64,000 nucleotides of DNA from Cherax quadricarinatus (lineage: Eukaryota; Arthropoda; Malacostraca; Decapoda; Parastacidae): positions 1-64,000 of the forward strand of contig NW_027195364.1 in the NCBI RefSeq assembly GCF_038502225.1, read 5' to 3'. The position numbers and the translations under genes are program-made. Below are positions 10,331 through 23,404 of the stretch, piece after piece. Below the pieces are notes generated by a model. The model ran no database searches. It was given only the letters and a program-made list of their open reading frames with translations, and was not told the DNA's origin. Each line of letters begins with the position of its first letter. Position 1 is the first letter of the stretch.

Positions 10331-11463
10331 TTACCAGCCAAATCCAATGGTGATTATGCTTTTCAACCAAATGGAGTTCACATCATTCTACATATGCCAG
10401 TTTTTCTTGAAATCTTCATTATAATTGCAACTTTTAAGGTTAAAATATTTTCTGGTGATACATGTCATGAACTGTTGACTCAGGATAATATTCTAGTTTG
10501 ATTCACTCCATTTAGGATAAAAACTTAGGTTGGCCTTTTCTAGGAAAAGGGTCAATCTAAGTTTTTAGCAGACTATTGCTTATTTAATGAAAAGTGTAGG
10601 TAAAATTTATTTTCCATTAATCTATGTGATGCTTGTGCACTGAAGATCATTGATAATTGTCTTTTCATAATTCTTTTCATTGAACATGCAGACAGTGGTA
10701 AAGCTGATCACACTAACATTTAACACCCTGATGCTATAGTCATTAAATTTATAAATATTTATCTTGGATATTTCACTGGTAATGGAAATATTCCTCAACT
10801 CCTTTTCATTTCCCTCATCATTCTCATAAAAAGTGACAGATCTTCACACTTTAAAGGGCTTGACATTTTTGTTATATCATACCAGATTTCTTCCCAAAAA
10901 GAAGTTTGGGACTTTAATTTTAATTCCCATTTAGCTGCACTCAAAATCTCTTGAAGATGTCAGTTGACATATTCCATTGTGATTGAATATTTTTACTGAT
11001 ATATCCAGACACAATGCAGAATTATATCCATAACTGTACTGCATGTGTCTTCACCTAACACTTTTTTTCTTCATGGCCAACATTTGCACTAAAGTTGTTC
11101 ATTTTTATTTTTTCCCCATGATGCTTAAATGTCCTTACCACTTATTTCTTTGTTCTGCAATTCTTTCCATTACTCTAATGATCATTCTGGCAGTAATAAT
11201 TGCATTTTTTAGGAACATTTGACTTTTATTATTGTATGGTATTCCATAATAAAATGTAAGTGACAGGAAGGTAGATGTAGGTCTGTAATTTTTTTTTCTG
11301 TTAGAGTTCTGTAGAGTAAACCCCTACCATCAGTTTATATTATTCCATTTTATATTGCCAGATTCTGAACACCCAGCACCAATAGTTATGTAGTTGATGA
11401 TGAAGACACACAAGCAGCAATTAGAAACCATGTTTAAGACATTTCACCTACACACAGGCTTTT
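10331..11463. other. AT-rich PAICS intron, nothing recognised
   Basis: No coding exon, RNA gene or repeat family was recognised on either strand. The sequence is A/T-rich with short homopolymers only. Confidence 0.6.
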
Positions 11464-11467
11464 TTAA

Positions 11468-12581
11468 CCATTTCAGGGTTTCTGACGTACTAGCACGGAC
11501 TTACGCATCAAGGTCCTTTATTGACTTACTAGAACGCCTAAATTCTAGCACCTTCAAATCTAGCGAGAGAAAGCTGATAGGCCTGCATGAAGAGAAAGTG
11601 TCTAGTGGTCAGTGTGCATGATATAAAATCCTGCAGCACTCAGTGCATAATGAAAAAAACTCCGACCGTGTTTTTGTTTAAAACAGCGACTTTGCAGTGT
11701 ATTTTTGTTTGGTATTTATGGTTGTATTCTAGTTTTCCTGGTCTCATTTTTTAGAATTGAAGACATACAGTATTACAGAAATTGAAGTTATTTTGATTGG
11801 TTTTATAATGGAAAGTACCTTGAAATTGAGCTCAAAGTAGCAGAAATGTTCGATTTTATCAAATTTCAAAAGTAAACAAATCATGCCAAGCGTCCAATAC
11901 ACTTCAACTGAAAAAAAAACACCACGGGTGAGGATGAACCACGCTGATCAGAGAGTCACTCAACTGGCTGAGTCTAATATTCTTTCACAAGTGCATTGAT
12001 ATTATTTATACCATTTCTACAACATTTCTACACTAATGCGTAGTCTGCATAACAGTAAATCTTCTATTTTTTTGGAGAATAAAAATTCAAAGTGGAAAGC
12101 AAAGAGATATAAGAGGGCCTGGGACGAGTGATGAACAGATAAAATGTTATTTTAGTGCCAGGAATGTCTGTCTTGCTTATTCTGGACCCTATTTGGAAAT
12201 TGGCATCTTCTGAAATTTGTGTGAAATTGAAATTTGCCAATTTCTGACCACTTTATTGGATACTTGAAATCGTAAATGAGTGTTTCTTGTACTCATTCGA
12301 TAGAAAAATGGAGTTCTAGCAAAATAGATATGATTTTGTCGATTAATACGCTGAAATTGGCGAGAATACAGCTCAAAGTGGGCGAAATCAGTTCGTAACA
12401 ACGCCAAGACTCTAACTTTGCGATGCATAATTCGTAAGTTTTCCATCAAATTTCATACTTTTGGTGTCATTATGATCAGGAAAGATTCTCTATCATTTCA
12501 TAAGAATTTTTTTTTTTTGTTTTTTCCGAAAAATTTTCAACCCTGAGACGAAGTTTAGAGAGGGCCTCTCGACCCTGAAAG
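11468..12581. mobile_element. piggyBac-type non-autonomous element, longer copy
   Basis: The left side is TTAA (11464-11467) followed by 'ccatttcaggg'. The right end, reverse complemented, begins 'ctttcagggtcgagagg', while the right TTAA is altered. Internal sequence matches the element at 7993-8729 in several blocks. A segment at about 11900-12055 interrupts the shared part and may be a separate insertion. Short open stretches show no family resemblance. Confidence 0.65.
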
Positions 12582-12834
12582 ATTATACTGTACCTGGTGG
12601 TAGCAAAATATGTTGGCAGAAGACAGGAACATAGTCAGGCATGAATACAAAAGATAAGCAAATATTGAAAAGTGCTGCAGTTGAGCTACTGGTTCACATT
12701 GGGTAAATCTTGAGATACAATGTCATATTGAGTAATGTTATAGTGATTGGTGGTATAACCAGTGTGCTGAGTGGTGTGTGGCTCACCACAAAATGCTTTG
12801 TTTGACATCTGTATTGCAAGAGGTTCAAAGATTC

Positions 12835-15120
12835 TCTATAAGGATTACAATGCTGAGTTTACAGAATTTGGTTATTGTGTGGTTTACATGTAGTAAAATA
12901 ATGATTACAGAGTGTACCATAGAACACCTAGCATGGCTAGGCATTTCGGCAGACTCAGTTTAATTCTTAATTTTAAAATATTACAAATTATGAGGTAAGT
13001 TGGTATTATGGCTAAGTGACTAAATACTAGTTTGTGAGTTTAGCAATGTGAATGCTTTGTTTTGGCACAGTACATAGTTTCAGTATTGGAGTATCACAGA
13101 TTCATTATTTTAAGATTGAGATTAATATTTCTGTTTATGGTCAAATGGGTGAGTGAGTGTAAGTGTGAACCACCAGGTGGTATCGTGTAGTTAGTTGATC
13201 GGGTGTATCAGGAGATAAGATGTTTTCTAATGGTAGTTTTGAAGGTGATGAATGTGTCTGTAGTTCTAGAGTTCTCAGGTAGGTGTTCCAGATATTAGGG
13301 CCTTTGACATACATTGAATTTGTAAGTTTAGTCGGACCCAGGGAATATCGAGAGATGTTTGTGTCTGTTGTTATGCCTGTGGGTTCTGTCACAACTATCA
13401 AGAAAGCATTTTAGGTCAAGGTTGATATTGGAGTTTAAGGTCCTGTAGATGTAGATTGCATAGTAGTAAGTGTGGATGTACTGAACAGGGTAAGTTTAGA
13501 TCTATGAAGAGTGGGGGTGTTGCCAGGGATGGGATTTAGTGATTATTCTTACTGCGACTTTTTGTTGGGTTATTGGCTTTAGGTGTGTTGTGCAGTTGAT
13601 CCCCAAGCACAAATAGCATAGGTGAGGTATGGATAAATAAGTGAGTGGTATAGTGTGAGAAGGGCATTTTGCGACGTAGTATCAGTATCTTGGAGAGGAT
13701 CCCAACTGTTTTGGATACTTTTTTGGTTATGTGTTGGATATGGGTGCTGAAATTCAGGTTGTTGTCAAGGAATTTGCCCTCATTATGTCTGGTAATTAGA
13801 GTGTTGTTGATCTTAATGTTAATTTGCGCATCTCCTGCTCTGCTACCAAACATAATATAGTAGGTTTTGTCAGTGTTAAGCTTAAGTTTATTGGCTGTCA
13901 TCCAGAGTGATATTTTGATCAGCTCCTCGTTAACAATGGTGTTGAGGGTGGCAAGATTAGATGAGAGATGACATAAGTCGTATTCAGCAAAGAGAATGGG
14001 TTTCAGGTGTTGGGATACGTTTGGAAGATCATTGATGATATGAGGAAGAGCAGGGGACCAAGGACACTTCCCTGCGAACTCCAGTATCAAGTGGCATGTT
14101 GTTGATGCTGTGTCTTTAATGGACATACTGATACCTATTAGTAAGGTAAGATTTGAAATAAGCAAACACATGGCCTCTTATACGTAGTGGTCAAGTTTAT
14201 GGAGTAGGATGCTGGTCTACTGTGTCAAAAGCTTTCTTGAGTCAATAAAATTCCTAGTGGATATTCCTTATTTTCCAGTGCTGTGTAAAGCAGATCTAGC
14301 ATTTTTAGATTGCATCATTAGTGCTTTTATTTTTCCTGAATCCAATTGGCAGGGGTTAGTATGTTTTTTGCCTTTTAAATGAATATAGTCTCCCGTGCAC
14401 GAGTTTCTCAAAGATTTTGGATAGCAATGGTAAGTTTGATATTGGCCTATAGTTGTTTAAATCTGTAGGGTCACCACCTTTTATGTATTGGTGTACCTTG
14501 CCATCTTGAGTAGTTTCGGAAGGTGCTAGTTTCTAGTACTTGTTAAAAGTAATGAAATAGCATGTGAAAGGATATGGGCCTCAACGTACAGTAATGGTGG
14601 GACACGGACAGATTCCTGAGTTATTTTTAAGTGACTTTACAATCCCCGTGACTTCGTGGCTCAGTTGGTGCAAGATAGAAGGAATTTGGGAAATTCCCAT
14701 CTAGGTAGTCCCGCATGGGGATTGGATGTGGATTTTTTTGGCGAGATTAGATCCTATGGTTGAGAAGAAGTCATTTATCTTGTGTCAGTGGGATGTAGTG
14801 GTGTTTCATTAGGTTTAGTTAGGACAATATTCTTGTTTTTTCAGTTTGTGGGTCCCTAGAATCTGAGTGTTTTCCAGGTCTTTTATATCTCCTCTAGTGT
14901 CTGTGAATTTCTGGAGTAGTATAGTTGTTTGGCTTTCTTTATTACCTTTGGGGGAAAGCTCCTTGGTTTTAATTGTGTTGGTTGTCATTACTTTGTATTC
15001 ACTACTATGTCCCTGTTTATATATGTGCTTCTGCAGGTATAATCTGTCAGACTTAAAAAAGTCTACTGTGCGGCAAAGTCTTAAGTAAAGTTTGCATTTG
15101 CTGCTTTGTGTATTTTTTAA
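12835..15120 (-). mobile_element. LINE-B copy, 2.3 kb
   Basis: The minus strand carries the RT and C-terminal region of a CR1-like element. The 3' end lies near 12835 and matches the 5050 and 45255 copies. Going upstream, the C-terminus (YVKGPNIWN), the post-catalytic region and RT motifs are readable, with a pre-RT linker up to about 15100. It is abutted at 15121 by a LINE-A copy. Confidence 0.8.
13536..14171 (-). pseudogene. LINE-B reverse transcriptase fragment
   Basis: The longest open part spans the RT palm and the region after it. INDLPNVSQHLKPILFA is followed by EYD where FADD would be expected, so the catalytic aspartates are lost or frame-shifted. Then come NTIVNEELIKIS, MTANKLKLNTDK and FGSRAGDAQINIKI. 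A GVPQGS-type motif is broken just upstream. Comparison with the copy at 45.4-46.3 kb shows the intact version of these motifs. Confidence 0.75.
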
Positions 15121-15900
15121 CATGCCATTTCCTACCAATGCAGGGTGACTCAAAAAAAAAAAAAAAATTTTATCGTCATTCAACACTTTCACCATCACTC
15201 ACACATAATCACTGTCTTTGCAGAGGAGCTCAGATTTAGATGTTCCTCCAGATTGCCAATATCCCAAACTTCTCCATTAAAGTACAGGTACTGTACTTCT
15301 TATTAACTATAACTGGCTAACCAGTTTCCCTGAATCCTTCACAAAATATTATCTGCTCACCTCCACCAGCTCGTCAGGTTCCAAAACCATTTGTCTCCAT
15401 TCACTCCTATTTAACACTCACATGCTTGCTGGAAGTCCAAGCCCCTCATCACAAAACCTCCAACCTCCTATGCCTTCCCTCCCTCAAGCCTTTTCAAGGA
15501 TGACCCCTACTCTGCCTTCCTTTCCTACAGATTTATACGCTCTTCAAGTCATTCTTCTTTGTTCCATTCTCTCTAAATGACCAAACCACCTCAACAATCC
15601 TTCTACAACCTGTTGACTAATACTCTTAGTAACTCCACACCTCCTTCTAATTTCCACACTATGAATTCTCTGCATAATATTTACACACATTACCCTTGAC
15701 ACGATATCACCACTGCCTCCAGCCTCCTTGCTGCATTTACAACCCATGCTTCACACCCATATAAAGTGTTGGTACCACTATCTCTCGACCTCCCTTCTTT
15801 CCCTCCATTGATAACATTGCATGTTTCACAGATACCTCAGTGCACCACTGTAAATCAACTACAATTTTTCAGTATTCCTATCCATCTACTAATACATACT
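15121..15900 (-). mobile_element. LINE-A copy, 3' part
   Basis: It begins (as its 3' end) with 'gcagggtgactcaaaa' and continues through the 3' UTR into a C-terminal coding relic at 15544-15747: MQRIHSVEIRRRCGVTKSI, then GLLRWFGHLERMEQRRMT. This is the same family as 2225-2796 and 21254-23730. The 5' end is truncated near 15900. Confidence 0.8.
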
Positions 15901-16498
15901 ACAAATAATCTTGCTTGAGAGATGAATTCAGATTTTGGAACTCCTGAACCCCATTTAAGTTTAGGAAACACGTTTGATGGTGGCTCACTGGCATCACATA
16001 TGGATATTGATTAATTTTGGGGGCATCAGCTCATGTTTACTTGACAGATGGGTTTGAGAGCTCTTTTACCCACAGCCTGGCCTGAGGCCATTTGTTTTTG
16101 TATGTGGACTTCAGGTTGTCTTTTGTCCAAGATTTGTATGGCAGCAGTTTTTATTCTTCATGCTGAGACCGAGTCTTTCTCTTGGCCTGCCCTCAGTGGT
16201 GGTGAGGCAGAAATTGAAGAGACCTCACTGGAGACTTTACTAATGCTCAAGAGCCTTACCATGTGTTGATTATCCTGGGACAGTGGAGGTTAATTTTCCT
16301 GGTGGAGCAAGAACTTGAAGCAGCACTGGAGGCATGTAAATGATCTTATTCTCTCCTATTGTTGCAATAAGATAATTTTCCAGCAGGTTTTGACTGTCAT
16401 GTAAATTGTCTTAAAGAAGGCCAGGTTGAAATCATCTAGTCTGGTAACATAAAGAGGATCAATACAGTTGGCCCAGTTGTCCTACTGTAGGCAAGCTC

Positions 16499-16500
<2 letters not shown>
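15901..16500. other. Unassigned intronic DNA
   Basis: No repeat family or exon was recognised. A 73-codon open stretch at 16048-16269 shows no familiar motif and no splice context supporting it, so it is left unannotated. Confidence 0.5.
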
Positions 16501-16584
<84 letters not shown>

Positions 16585-16635
16585 GTCTCTGTCTCTGTCT
16601 GTCTCTCTCTCTTTCTTTCTCTCTCTCTCTCTCTC

Positions 16636-16674
<39 letters not shown>

Positions 16675-17012
16675 CTCTCTCTCTCTCTGTCTGTCTCTGC
16701 TCTCTGTCTCTGCTCTGTCTCTGTCTCTGTCTGTCTCTGTCTCTGTCTGTCTCTGTCTCTGTCTCTGTCTCTCTGTCTCTCGTCTCTCTCTCTCTGTCTC
16801 TCTCCCTGTCTCCTGCTCCTCTGTCTCTCCCTGTCTCTCTCTCCTGCTCCTCGTCTGTCTCTGTCTCTGTCTCCTGCTCTGTCTCTGCTCTCTCCTCTCT
16901 GTCTCTCTCTCTCTGTCTCTCTCTCTGTCTCTCTCTTGTCTCTCTCTCTCTCTGTCTCTCTGTCTCTCTCTGCCTCTCTCTGTCCTCTCTCTGTCTCTCT
17001 CTGCTCTCCTCG

Positions 17013-17049
<37 letters not shown>

Positions 17050-17223
17050 GTCCTCCTCTCTCTATCTGTCTCTCTCTCTCTGTCTCTCTCTCTCTGTCTC
17101 TCTCTCTCTCAGTATCTCTCTCTCTGCCTCTCTCTCTGCTCTCTGCTCTTCTCTGTCTCTGTCTCTGTCTCTCTGTCTCTTCTCTGTCTCTCTCTCTGCT
17201 CTCTCTCTCTCTGTCTCTCTTTT

Positions 17224-17314
<91 letters not shown>
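16501..17314. repeat. (CT)n / (CTGT)n microsatellite, about 0.8 kb
   Basis: Nearly pure pyrimidine strand: long CT runs at both ends and an interior of CTCTGT, CTGCT and TCC variants. It abuts the 3' end of a LINE-E copy at 17315. Open frames across it (Ser/Leu repeats) are compositional artefacts. Confidence 0.95.
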
Positions 17315-17319
<5 letters not shown>

Positions 17320-18039
17320 ACAGGGTTTGTAAGGTTAAGGATCCTAGCTTATTGAAAGCAAGAGCTGTTACCTACATCAGCTCATTTGAAAGCATTTTTA
17401 TTGTTATGAGACATAAGTAGGAAACAGGATGAAGTTGAGCCATCTGTGGGCCAGCATTTTTATTTCGATCAACTGACTTTATTTCATTGACATCATTATG
17501 CTGTACGAATGTGTTCCATACTCGAGTCATCCTGGGTATATAGGATCTCAGATGGAGTGAAGTTCTGGAGAAGGGTACAGCCAGAGTGAAGTTGCTGCTT
17601 TCTGCCGCCTTGTGGCATAAAAGCTTGTTTCACGCTGTCCTCGAAGGGATCCAAGTGTGGTACTTTGACAATATTGACCTTGTACATAACAGTAAGGCCA
17701 CTACATCCTCCTATGTTGAAGGCTCTGCTGAAATGACAGATCTATCCAGGATGGGTCCAGGCGAGATGAGACGTCTTGCTCTGTTCTCTACTCTGTCAAG
17801 CAGTCGCAGATGAGAGGGGCAGGCAACCAAAAAAAGTGGAGCATACTCAAGGTGCGAGCGTATTTGTGCCTCGTACAGAATCTTACAACCCTACTGTCAA
17901 GTAGATGCAGATACGTGGTGCTGTAAGCTTCCTGGCTGCCTTGTTTGCAAGATTTACAACATGGTTCTTCATGGTTAGTTTGGAGTCAAATTTCACCCCA
18001 AGGATATCAACTTCTTCTCCAGGTGCCAACACCTCCCAT

Positions 18040-18471
18040 TCATCCTACTACTGCACCAGCATTACCATCATGGTGCCTAGAAACGATCATCATCTGCGTT
18101 TTCTCAGGTGCAAATGTTACTTGCCATCTATTTCCCGCTGATATAGCTCTCAGCTGGTGATTGATGTAGAGAGGAGCTGCATTTTTCTCTGGATAAGTGA
18201 ATGTCAGTGTGCAGTCGCTCTGCATATGCATGTGATTCTGGGATGAGATGAAGAAGGTCGCTGAAGTAGACATTCCATAACAATGGTCCCAGCACGCTTC
18301 CTTGTGGAACACTTGCCCCATAGGATGTCTTGCTGATTCCATTCCATTGAGAACTACACTTAGAGATCTACTATGAAGGTAATCACTGAGGAGACATAGC
18401 GGGCCTGCAATTCCCAGTGCTTGAAGTTTTGCTAAGAGGCCCTGGTGCCACACCGCCGAAAGCGCCAGCAA
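18040..18471 (-). pseudogene. LINE-E reverse transcriptase fragment
   Basis: The stretch contains MLALSAVWHQGLLAKLQALG (a dominant D/FD position mutated or out of frame), LSDYLHSRSLSVVLNG, then after a frame break the region where GVPQGS and FADD should be (GQVFHKEACWDHCYG reads in the wrong frame), then APEKTQMMIVSRHH. This order is RT fingers, palm and the K-motif (FAPEKTQ). Indels have destroyed the catalytic part. Confidence 0.7.
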
Positions 18472-18718
18472 TGTCCAGTGCTACCACACAGCTGACTTGG
18501 ATTCATCCAGTGACTGGTGCCACTTAGTGGAGAGGTTTAACAACAGATCAGCAAGAGTAACCTTTCTGAAGCCATATTGACGATCACAAAGTAGTGAGTG
18601 ATAGTCAAAAACTCTGTCATTTGTCTCGAGATTGTCTCAGGATCTTACCAGTGATTGACAGGGTGACACTGGTCTGTAGTTGCTGATTTCTGCTTTGCTC
18701 TTCTTTTGTGAACAGGGA

Positions 18719-19657
18719 CTACATTTGCCTCTTCCATAGAGAGGGCCATTTACACTGTACTAGGCAGTGCTGAAAGATGCGAATTAGAGTGCTAGCTGGT
18801 CTGTACATCTTCTCAGCTGTCTTGGGCTCAACATGTCTGGGCCTCACAGCCTTTCTTGTTGTTGATTTAAGAAGGAAATGCACCTCCTCCTGCCTTATTG
18901 TCACCACTGACAGCTTTGACACAGTTCTTGCAGCTAGCCAAGGAGGGTCCCTTGCTGGATCAGGAACTTGCATTTTGGTAGCAAAGTGTTCAGCAAAGAG
19001 GTCTGCCTTCTCTTGACTACTAGTAGAGGTGGTCCCATCCTGTCGATTTAGAGGCGGAATGAGTTCATCAGGCAGATAACCTTGTCTGTCCTTGACCAGG
19101 GACCACCAGGTTTTGGAGCCTACCCTACCTGATGCTAGCTTTATTTTAGTGTCCACCTCCCATTTAGCAATGGCCCACTTTTGAACATCACCCATTTGTC
19201 TACAGGCTTGCCTGTGCAAGTTCCTGTTATAGGTGGTAGGATGTCTCTTATACCTTCGCCATGCTTTGTACTTAGCAGTAGCAGCCTCTCTACAACGAAA
19301 GCCAAACCAAGGCTGATCCGTAGGCTTCGTCACATAATGCCGATGAGGAATGTGTTCTTGTTGTAGATTAAGGATGTGTCCAGTGAAGGCTTTCACTTGG
19401 TTGTCAACATCCCCTTGGAGAAGAGCATTCCAGTCGGTGTCAGAGCTCAGAGCGAAGGGCTGGCCATATACCTCTTTCCCATAGCCAGGTTGTGCGTGTG
19501 GATCCTCACCTCGCTCTGTTGGGATCTTAGGTGCCAGAAAAACAGCTTGTGACCAGACGACCCAACATAGCCGAGGTTGACAAGTGACAATGCCTTCTGC
19601 CAGATCACTCACTACTGGGTCAAGGGAGGAGCCAGAGATGAGTAGGGAAATCAACAA
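18719..19657 (-). pseudogene. LINE-E polyprotein, endonuclease-RT linker
   Basis: A 312-codon open stretch covers the region between endonuclease and RT. It includes QPWFGFRCREAATAKYKAWR, which is typical of the linker in Jockey-type ORF2 (a W/F followed by basic, aromatic helices), then SKTWWSLVKDRQG, then EKADLFAEHFATKM, which normally precedes the RT. The following part (ARTVSKLSVV, EEVHFLLKS, KAVRPRHVEPKTAEKM) matches the start of the RT. Frame is lost after KRQM. It is part of a retroelement, not a host gene. Confidence 0.8.
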
Positions 19658-20132
19658 AGTTTCTCATGTCAAACACTGCAAGAAGGTCATCAAAGTCCCT
19701 CTGATAAGGTGCTGGTTGAGGTCACCAACAATTATGATATGTTGACAGTTGTGTTGTAGCAGAGGAGTTTCCATTAGGAAGTTGATGGGATCTGCATGTT
19801 GCCACTGAGGTCTGTACATTGCACATGCTAGTACAGAGGTACTAGTGTTTGAAGAACATCATTTCAAGATGTGTAGGGTGGCAACATCAATGTGCTGGGC
19901 ATGAACACTTTAGAGAAGCACAGCAACACCTCCTCCTTGCCCTCTGTCTCTTCTCATCCATGAGGTGTAGCCAGCAATTCTTGCAAAATTTTCTGGAGTC
20001 CTGTCACCCAAAAATGTTTCAATAACAGCTATCATGTCGAACGCGAGTGTTCAAAAACTGTGTGAGCTCTCCAACATTAGTAATGAAACCTCTAATGTTG
20101 GCCGACAGATGCTGATAGACTGCTCCTCTCTG

Positions 20133-20190
20133 TCTCTGTCTCTGTCTCTCTGTCTCTGCCCTCTCTCTCTTTTTTTTTTTTTTTTTTTTT
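20133..20190. repeat. CTCTGT simple repeat plus poly(T)
   Basis: A short CTCTGT-type stretch and about 22 T residues separate two LINE-E copies. The T run is the complement of a poly(A) tail at the 3' end of the copy starting at 20191. Confidence 0.85.
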
Positions 20191-20553
20191 TACACAGGGT
20201 TTGACAAGGTTAAGGATCCCTATTTTATTAGCTATTTACAGGTTAAGGATTCCTAACTTTATTGGCAAGCTAAGAGTTTTTACCTACATCAGCTCATTTG
20301 AAAGCATTTTTATTGTTATGAGACATACAAGTAGGAAACAGGATGAAGTTGGAGCCATCTGTGGGCCAGCATTTTTATTTGATCAACTGACTTTATTTCA
20401 TTGACATCATTATGCTGTACGAATGTGTTCCATACTCGAGTCATCCTGGGTATGTATGATCTCAGATGGAGTGATGTTCTGGAGAAGGGACAGCCAGAGT
20501 GAAGTTGCTGCTTTCTGCCCGCCTTGTGGCATAAAAAGCTTGTTTCACGCTTC
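20191..20553 (-). mobile_element. LINE-E 3' fragment
   Basis: This repeats the 3' end of the 17315 copy: 'cagggtttgacaaggtt', 'acctacatcagctcatttg', 'gaaacaggatgaagttgg' and onward. It is about 360 bp long and 5'-truncated directly into a (TC)n repeat. Confidence 0.85.
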
Positions 20554-20706
20554 GTCCTCCCTCTCTCTCTCTCTCTATCTCTATCTCTATCTCTATCTCT
20601 CTCTATCTCTATCTCTATCTCTATCTCTCTCTCTCTCATCTCTATCTCTATCTCTATCTCTCTCTATCTCTATCTCTCTCATCTCTATCTCTCATCTCTC
20701 TATCTC

Positions 20707-20741
<35 letters not shown>

Positions 20742-20955
20742 ATCTCTATCTCTATCTCTCTCTATCTCTCTATCTCTATCTCTCTCTCTCTTCTCTCTCT
20801 CTCTCTATCTCTATCTCTATCTCTATCTCTATTCTCATCTCTCTCATCTCTCTCTCTCTCATCTCTCTTCTCTCTATCTCTCTTATCTCTCTATCTCTCT
20901 CTCTCTCTCATCTCTATCTCTCTATCTCTCTCTCCTCTATCTCTCTCTATCTCTC

Positions 20956-21046
<91 letters not shown>
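20554..21046. repeat. (TC)n/(TATC)n, poly(T) and (TA)n microsatellites
   Basis: 20554-20990 is a mixture of CTCTAT and CT repeats. 20990-20998 is T-rich. 20999-21046 is (AT)n followed by T residues. It joins the 5' truncation of LINE-E to the 3' end of LINE-A. Confidence 0.95.
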
Positions 21047-21047
<1 letters not shown>

Positions 21048-21185
21048 TTTTCAACAGTCTGCCTCCCAGCGAGGCAGGGTGACCCAAAGAGAAAGAAAAT
21101 CCCAAAAGAAAATACTTTCATCATCATTCAACACTTTCACCTCACTCCACATAATCACTGTTTTTGCAGAGGTACATTGTTTCCA
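21047..21185 (-). mobile_element. LINE-A 3' end, short copy
   Basis: It starts with 'tcaacagtctgcctcccagc' and 'gaggcagggtgaccca', the LINE-A 3' terminus, and ends after 'ttttgcagagg'. Only about 140 bp remain. The T/TA run on its left is the complement of its A/TA-rich tail. Confidence 0.85.
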
Positions 21186-22299
21186 TGAAATGCGATAATT
21201 AAATTTTCCATGTTTATCCAAGCCCTCAATAACTCATTTTCCATTCCATGTTTTTTTTTTTTTCAACAAGTCAGTCGCTCCACTGAGGTAGGGTGACCCA
21301 AAAGAAAGAAAATCACCAAAAGAAAATACTTTCATCATCATTCAACACTTTCACCACACTCACACATTATCACTGCTTTTGCAGAGGTGCCAGAATACAA
21401 CAGTTTAGAAGCATATCACGTATAAAGATAACAACATATCCCTCCAAACTGCCAATATCCCAAACCACTCCTTTAAAGTGCAGGCATTGTACTTCCCATT
21501 TCCAGGACTCAAGTCCGACTATATGAAAATAACGGTTCCCGAATCCCTTCACTAAATATTACCCTGCTCACACTCCAACAGATCATCAGGTCTCAAGTAT
21601 CATTCGCTCCATTCACTCCTATCTAACATGCTCATGCACGCTTGCTGGAAGTCAAGCCTCGCCCACAAAACCTCCTTTTACCCCTCTTTCAACCCTCGAG
21701 GACTACCCCTACCGCTCTTTCCTTCCCTATAGATTTATATGCTTTCCACGTCCATTCTACTTTGATCCATTCTCTCTAAATGACCAAACCACCTCAACAA
21801 CTCTCTGCCCCTCTGACTAATGCTTTTATTAACTCCACACCTTCTCCTAATTTCCACATCCAATTTTCTGCATAATATTTACACCACATTGCCCTTTAGA
21901 CAGGACATCTCCACTGCCTCCAACCGCTCCTCGCTGCTGCATTTACCACCAAGCTTCACATCCATATAAGAGTGTTGGTACTACTATACTTTCATACATT
22001 CCTTCTTGCCTCCATAGATAACGTTTTTGACTCCACATATACCTCAACACCACTCACCTTTTTCCTCATCAATTCTATGATTAACCTCATCCTTCATAAA
22101 TCCATCCGCCGACACGCCAACTCCCAAGTATCTGAAAACATTCACTTCTTCCATACTCCTCCTCCCCAATTTGATATCCAATTTTTCTTTATCTAAATCA
22201 TTTGATACCTCATCACCTTACTCTTTCTATGTTCACTTTCTAACTTTCTACCTTTACACACATTCTCAAACTCATCCACTAACCTTTGCAATTTTTCTT

Positions 22300-22990
22300 A
22301 GAATCTCCATAAGCACAGTATCATCAGCAAAAAGTAACTGTGTCAATTCCCATTTTGAATTTGATTCCCCATAATTTAATCCTACCCTCCGAACACCCTA
22401 GCATTTACTTCTTTTACAACCCATCTATAAATATATTAAACAACCATGGTGACATTAACATCCCTGTCTAAGACCTACTTTTACCGAAGTATTCTCCTCT
22501 CCTTCTACACACCCTAACCTGAGCCTCACTATCCTCATAAAAGCTCTTACAGCATTTAGTAACTTACCACCTATTCCATAAACTTGCAACATCTGCCACA
22601 TTGCTCCTCTATCCACTCTATCATATGCCTTTTCTAAATCCATAAATGCAATAAAACTTCCCTACCGTTATCTAAATACTGTTCACATATATGCTTCAAT
22701 GTAAACACTTGATCTACACATCCCTACCACTCTGAAGCCTCCTTGCTCATCCCAATTCTACATTCTGTCTTACCTCTAATTCTTTCAATTATAACCCTAC
22801 TGACACTTTTCCTGGTATACTCAGTAAACTTATTCCTCTATAATTTTACAATCTCTTTGTCCCTTTCCTTTATATAAAGGACTACACATGCTCCGCAATC
22901 CCTGTGTACCTTCCTCTTTCATACATTTATTAAACAAAAGTACCAACCACTCCAACACTATATCCCCTGCTTTAACATTTCTGTCATAAT
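22300..22990 (-). pseudogene. LINE-A reverse transcriptase relic
   Basis: Motifs in order on the minus strand: GSDGIIPEMLKA-like start near 22990; MDLEKAYDRVDRGAMWQML at 22640-22590 (the D-containing motif of the palm); VGLRQGC near 22460, the counterpart of GVPQG; and LFADDTVL at 22311-22335, the catalytic FADD box. Between them the frame shifts repeatedly. The clade is not resolved. Confidence 0.8.
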
Positions 22991-23166
22991 CCCATCAGTT
23001 CCAGCTGCTTTACCCTTTCATTCTACATGCCTCATGCACTTCCACCACACTTACATTCTGCTCTTCTTCACTCCTAAAAGATGGTATACCTCCTGGCCAG
23101 TGCATGAAATTACCACCTCCTTTCTTCCTCAACATTTAAAAGTTCTCAAAATATTCTCACATCTAC

Positions 23167-23404
<238 letters not shown>

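Larger units (their letters stand above)
17315..20132 (-). mobile_element. LINE-E copy, near complete (APE plus RT)
   Basis: The 3' end is at 17315, where the sense strand runs into (GA)n. The 5' end is near 20132, again against a CTCTGT repeat. In sense order the copy holds an AP-type endonuclease region (about 20130-19660; NIRGF and TNVGELT-like start, several frame breaks), then a pre-RT segment, then RT parts. The same 3' end recurs at 20191 and 47137. The clade is probably Jockey- or R1-like; I cannot settle it by eye. Confidence 0.75.

Noticed and set aside
16468..17355. 295-codon Ser/Leu-rich frame
   Set aside because: Pure (CT)n microsatellite.
18719..19657. 312-codon frame as a host gene
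   Set aside because: Motifs and context place it between the endonuclease and RT of a non-LTR element.
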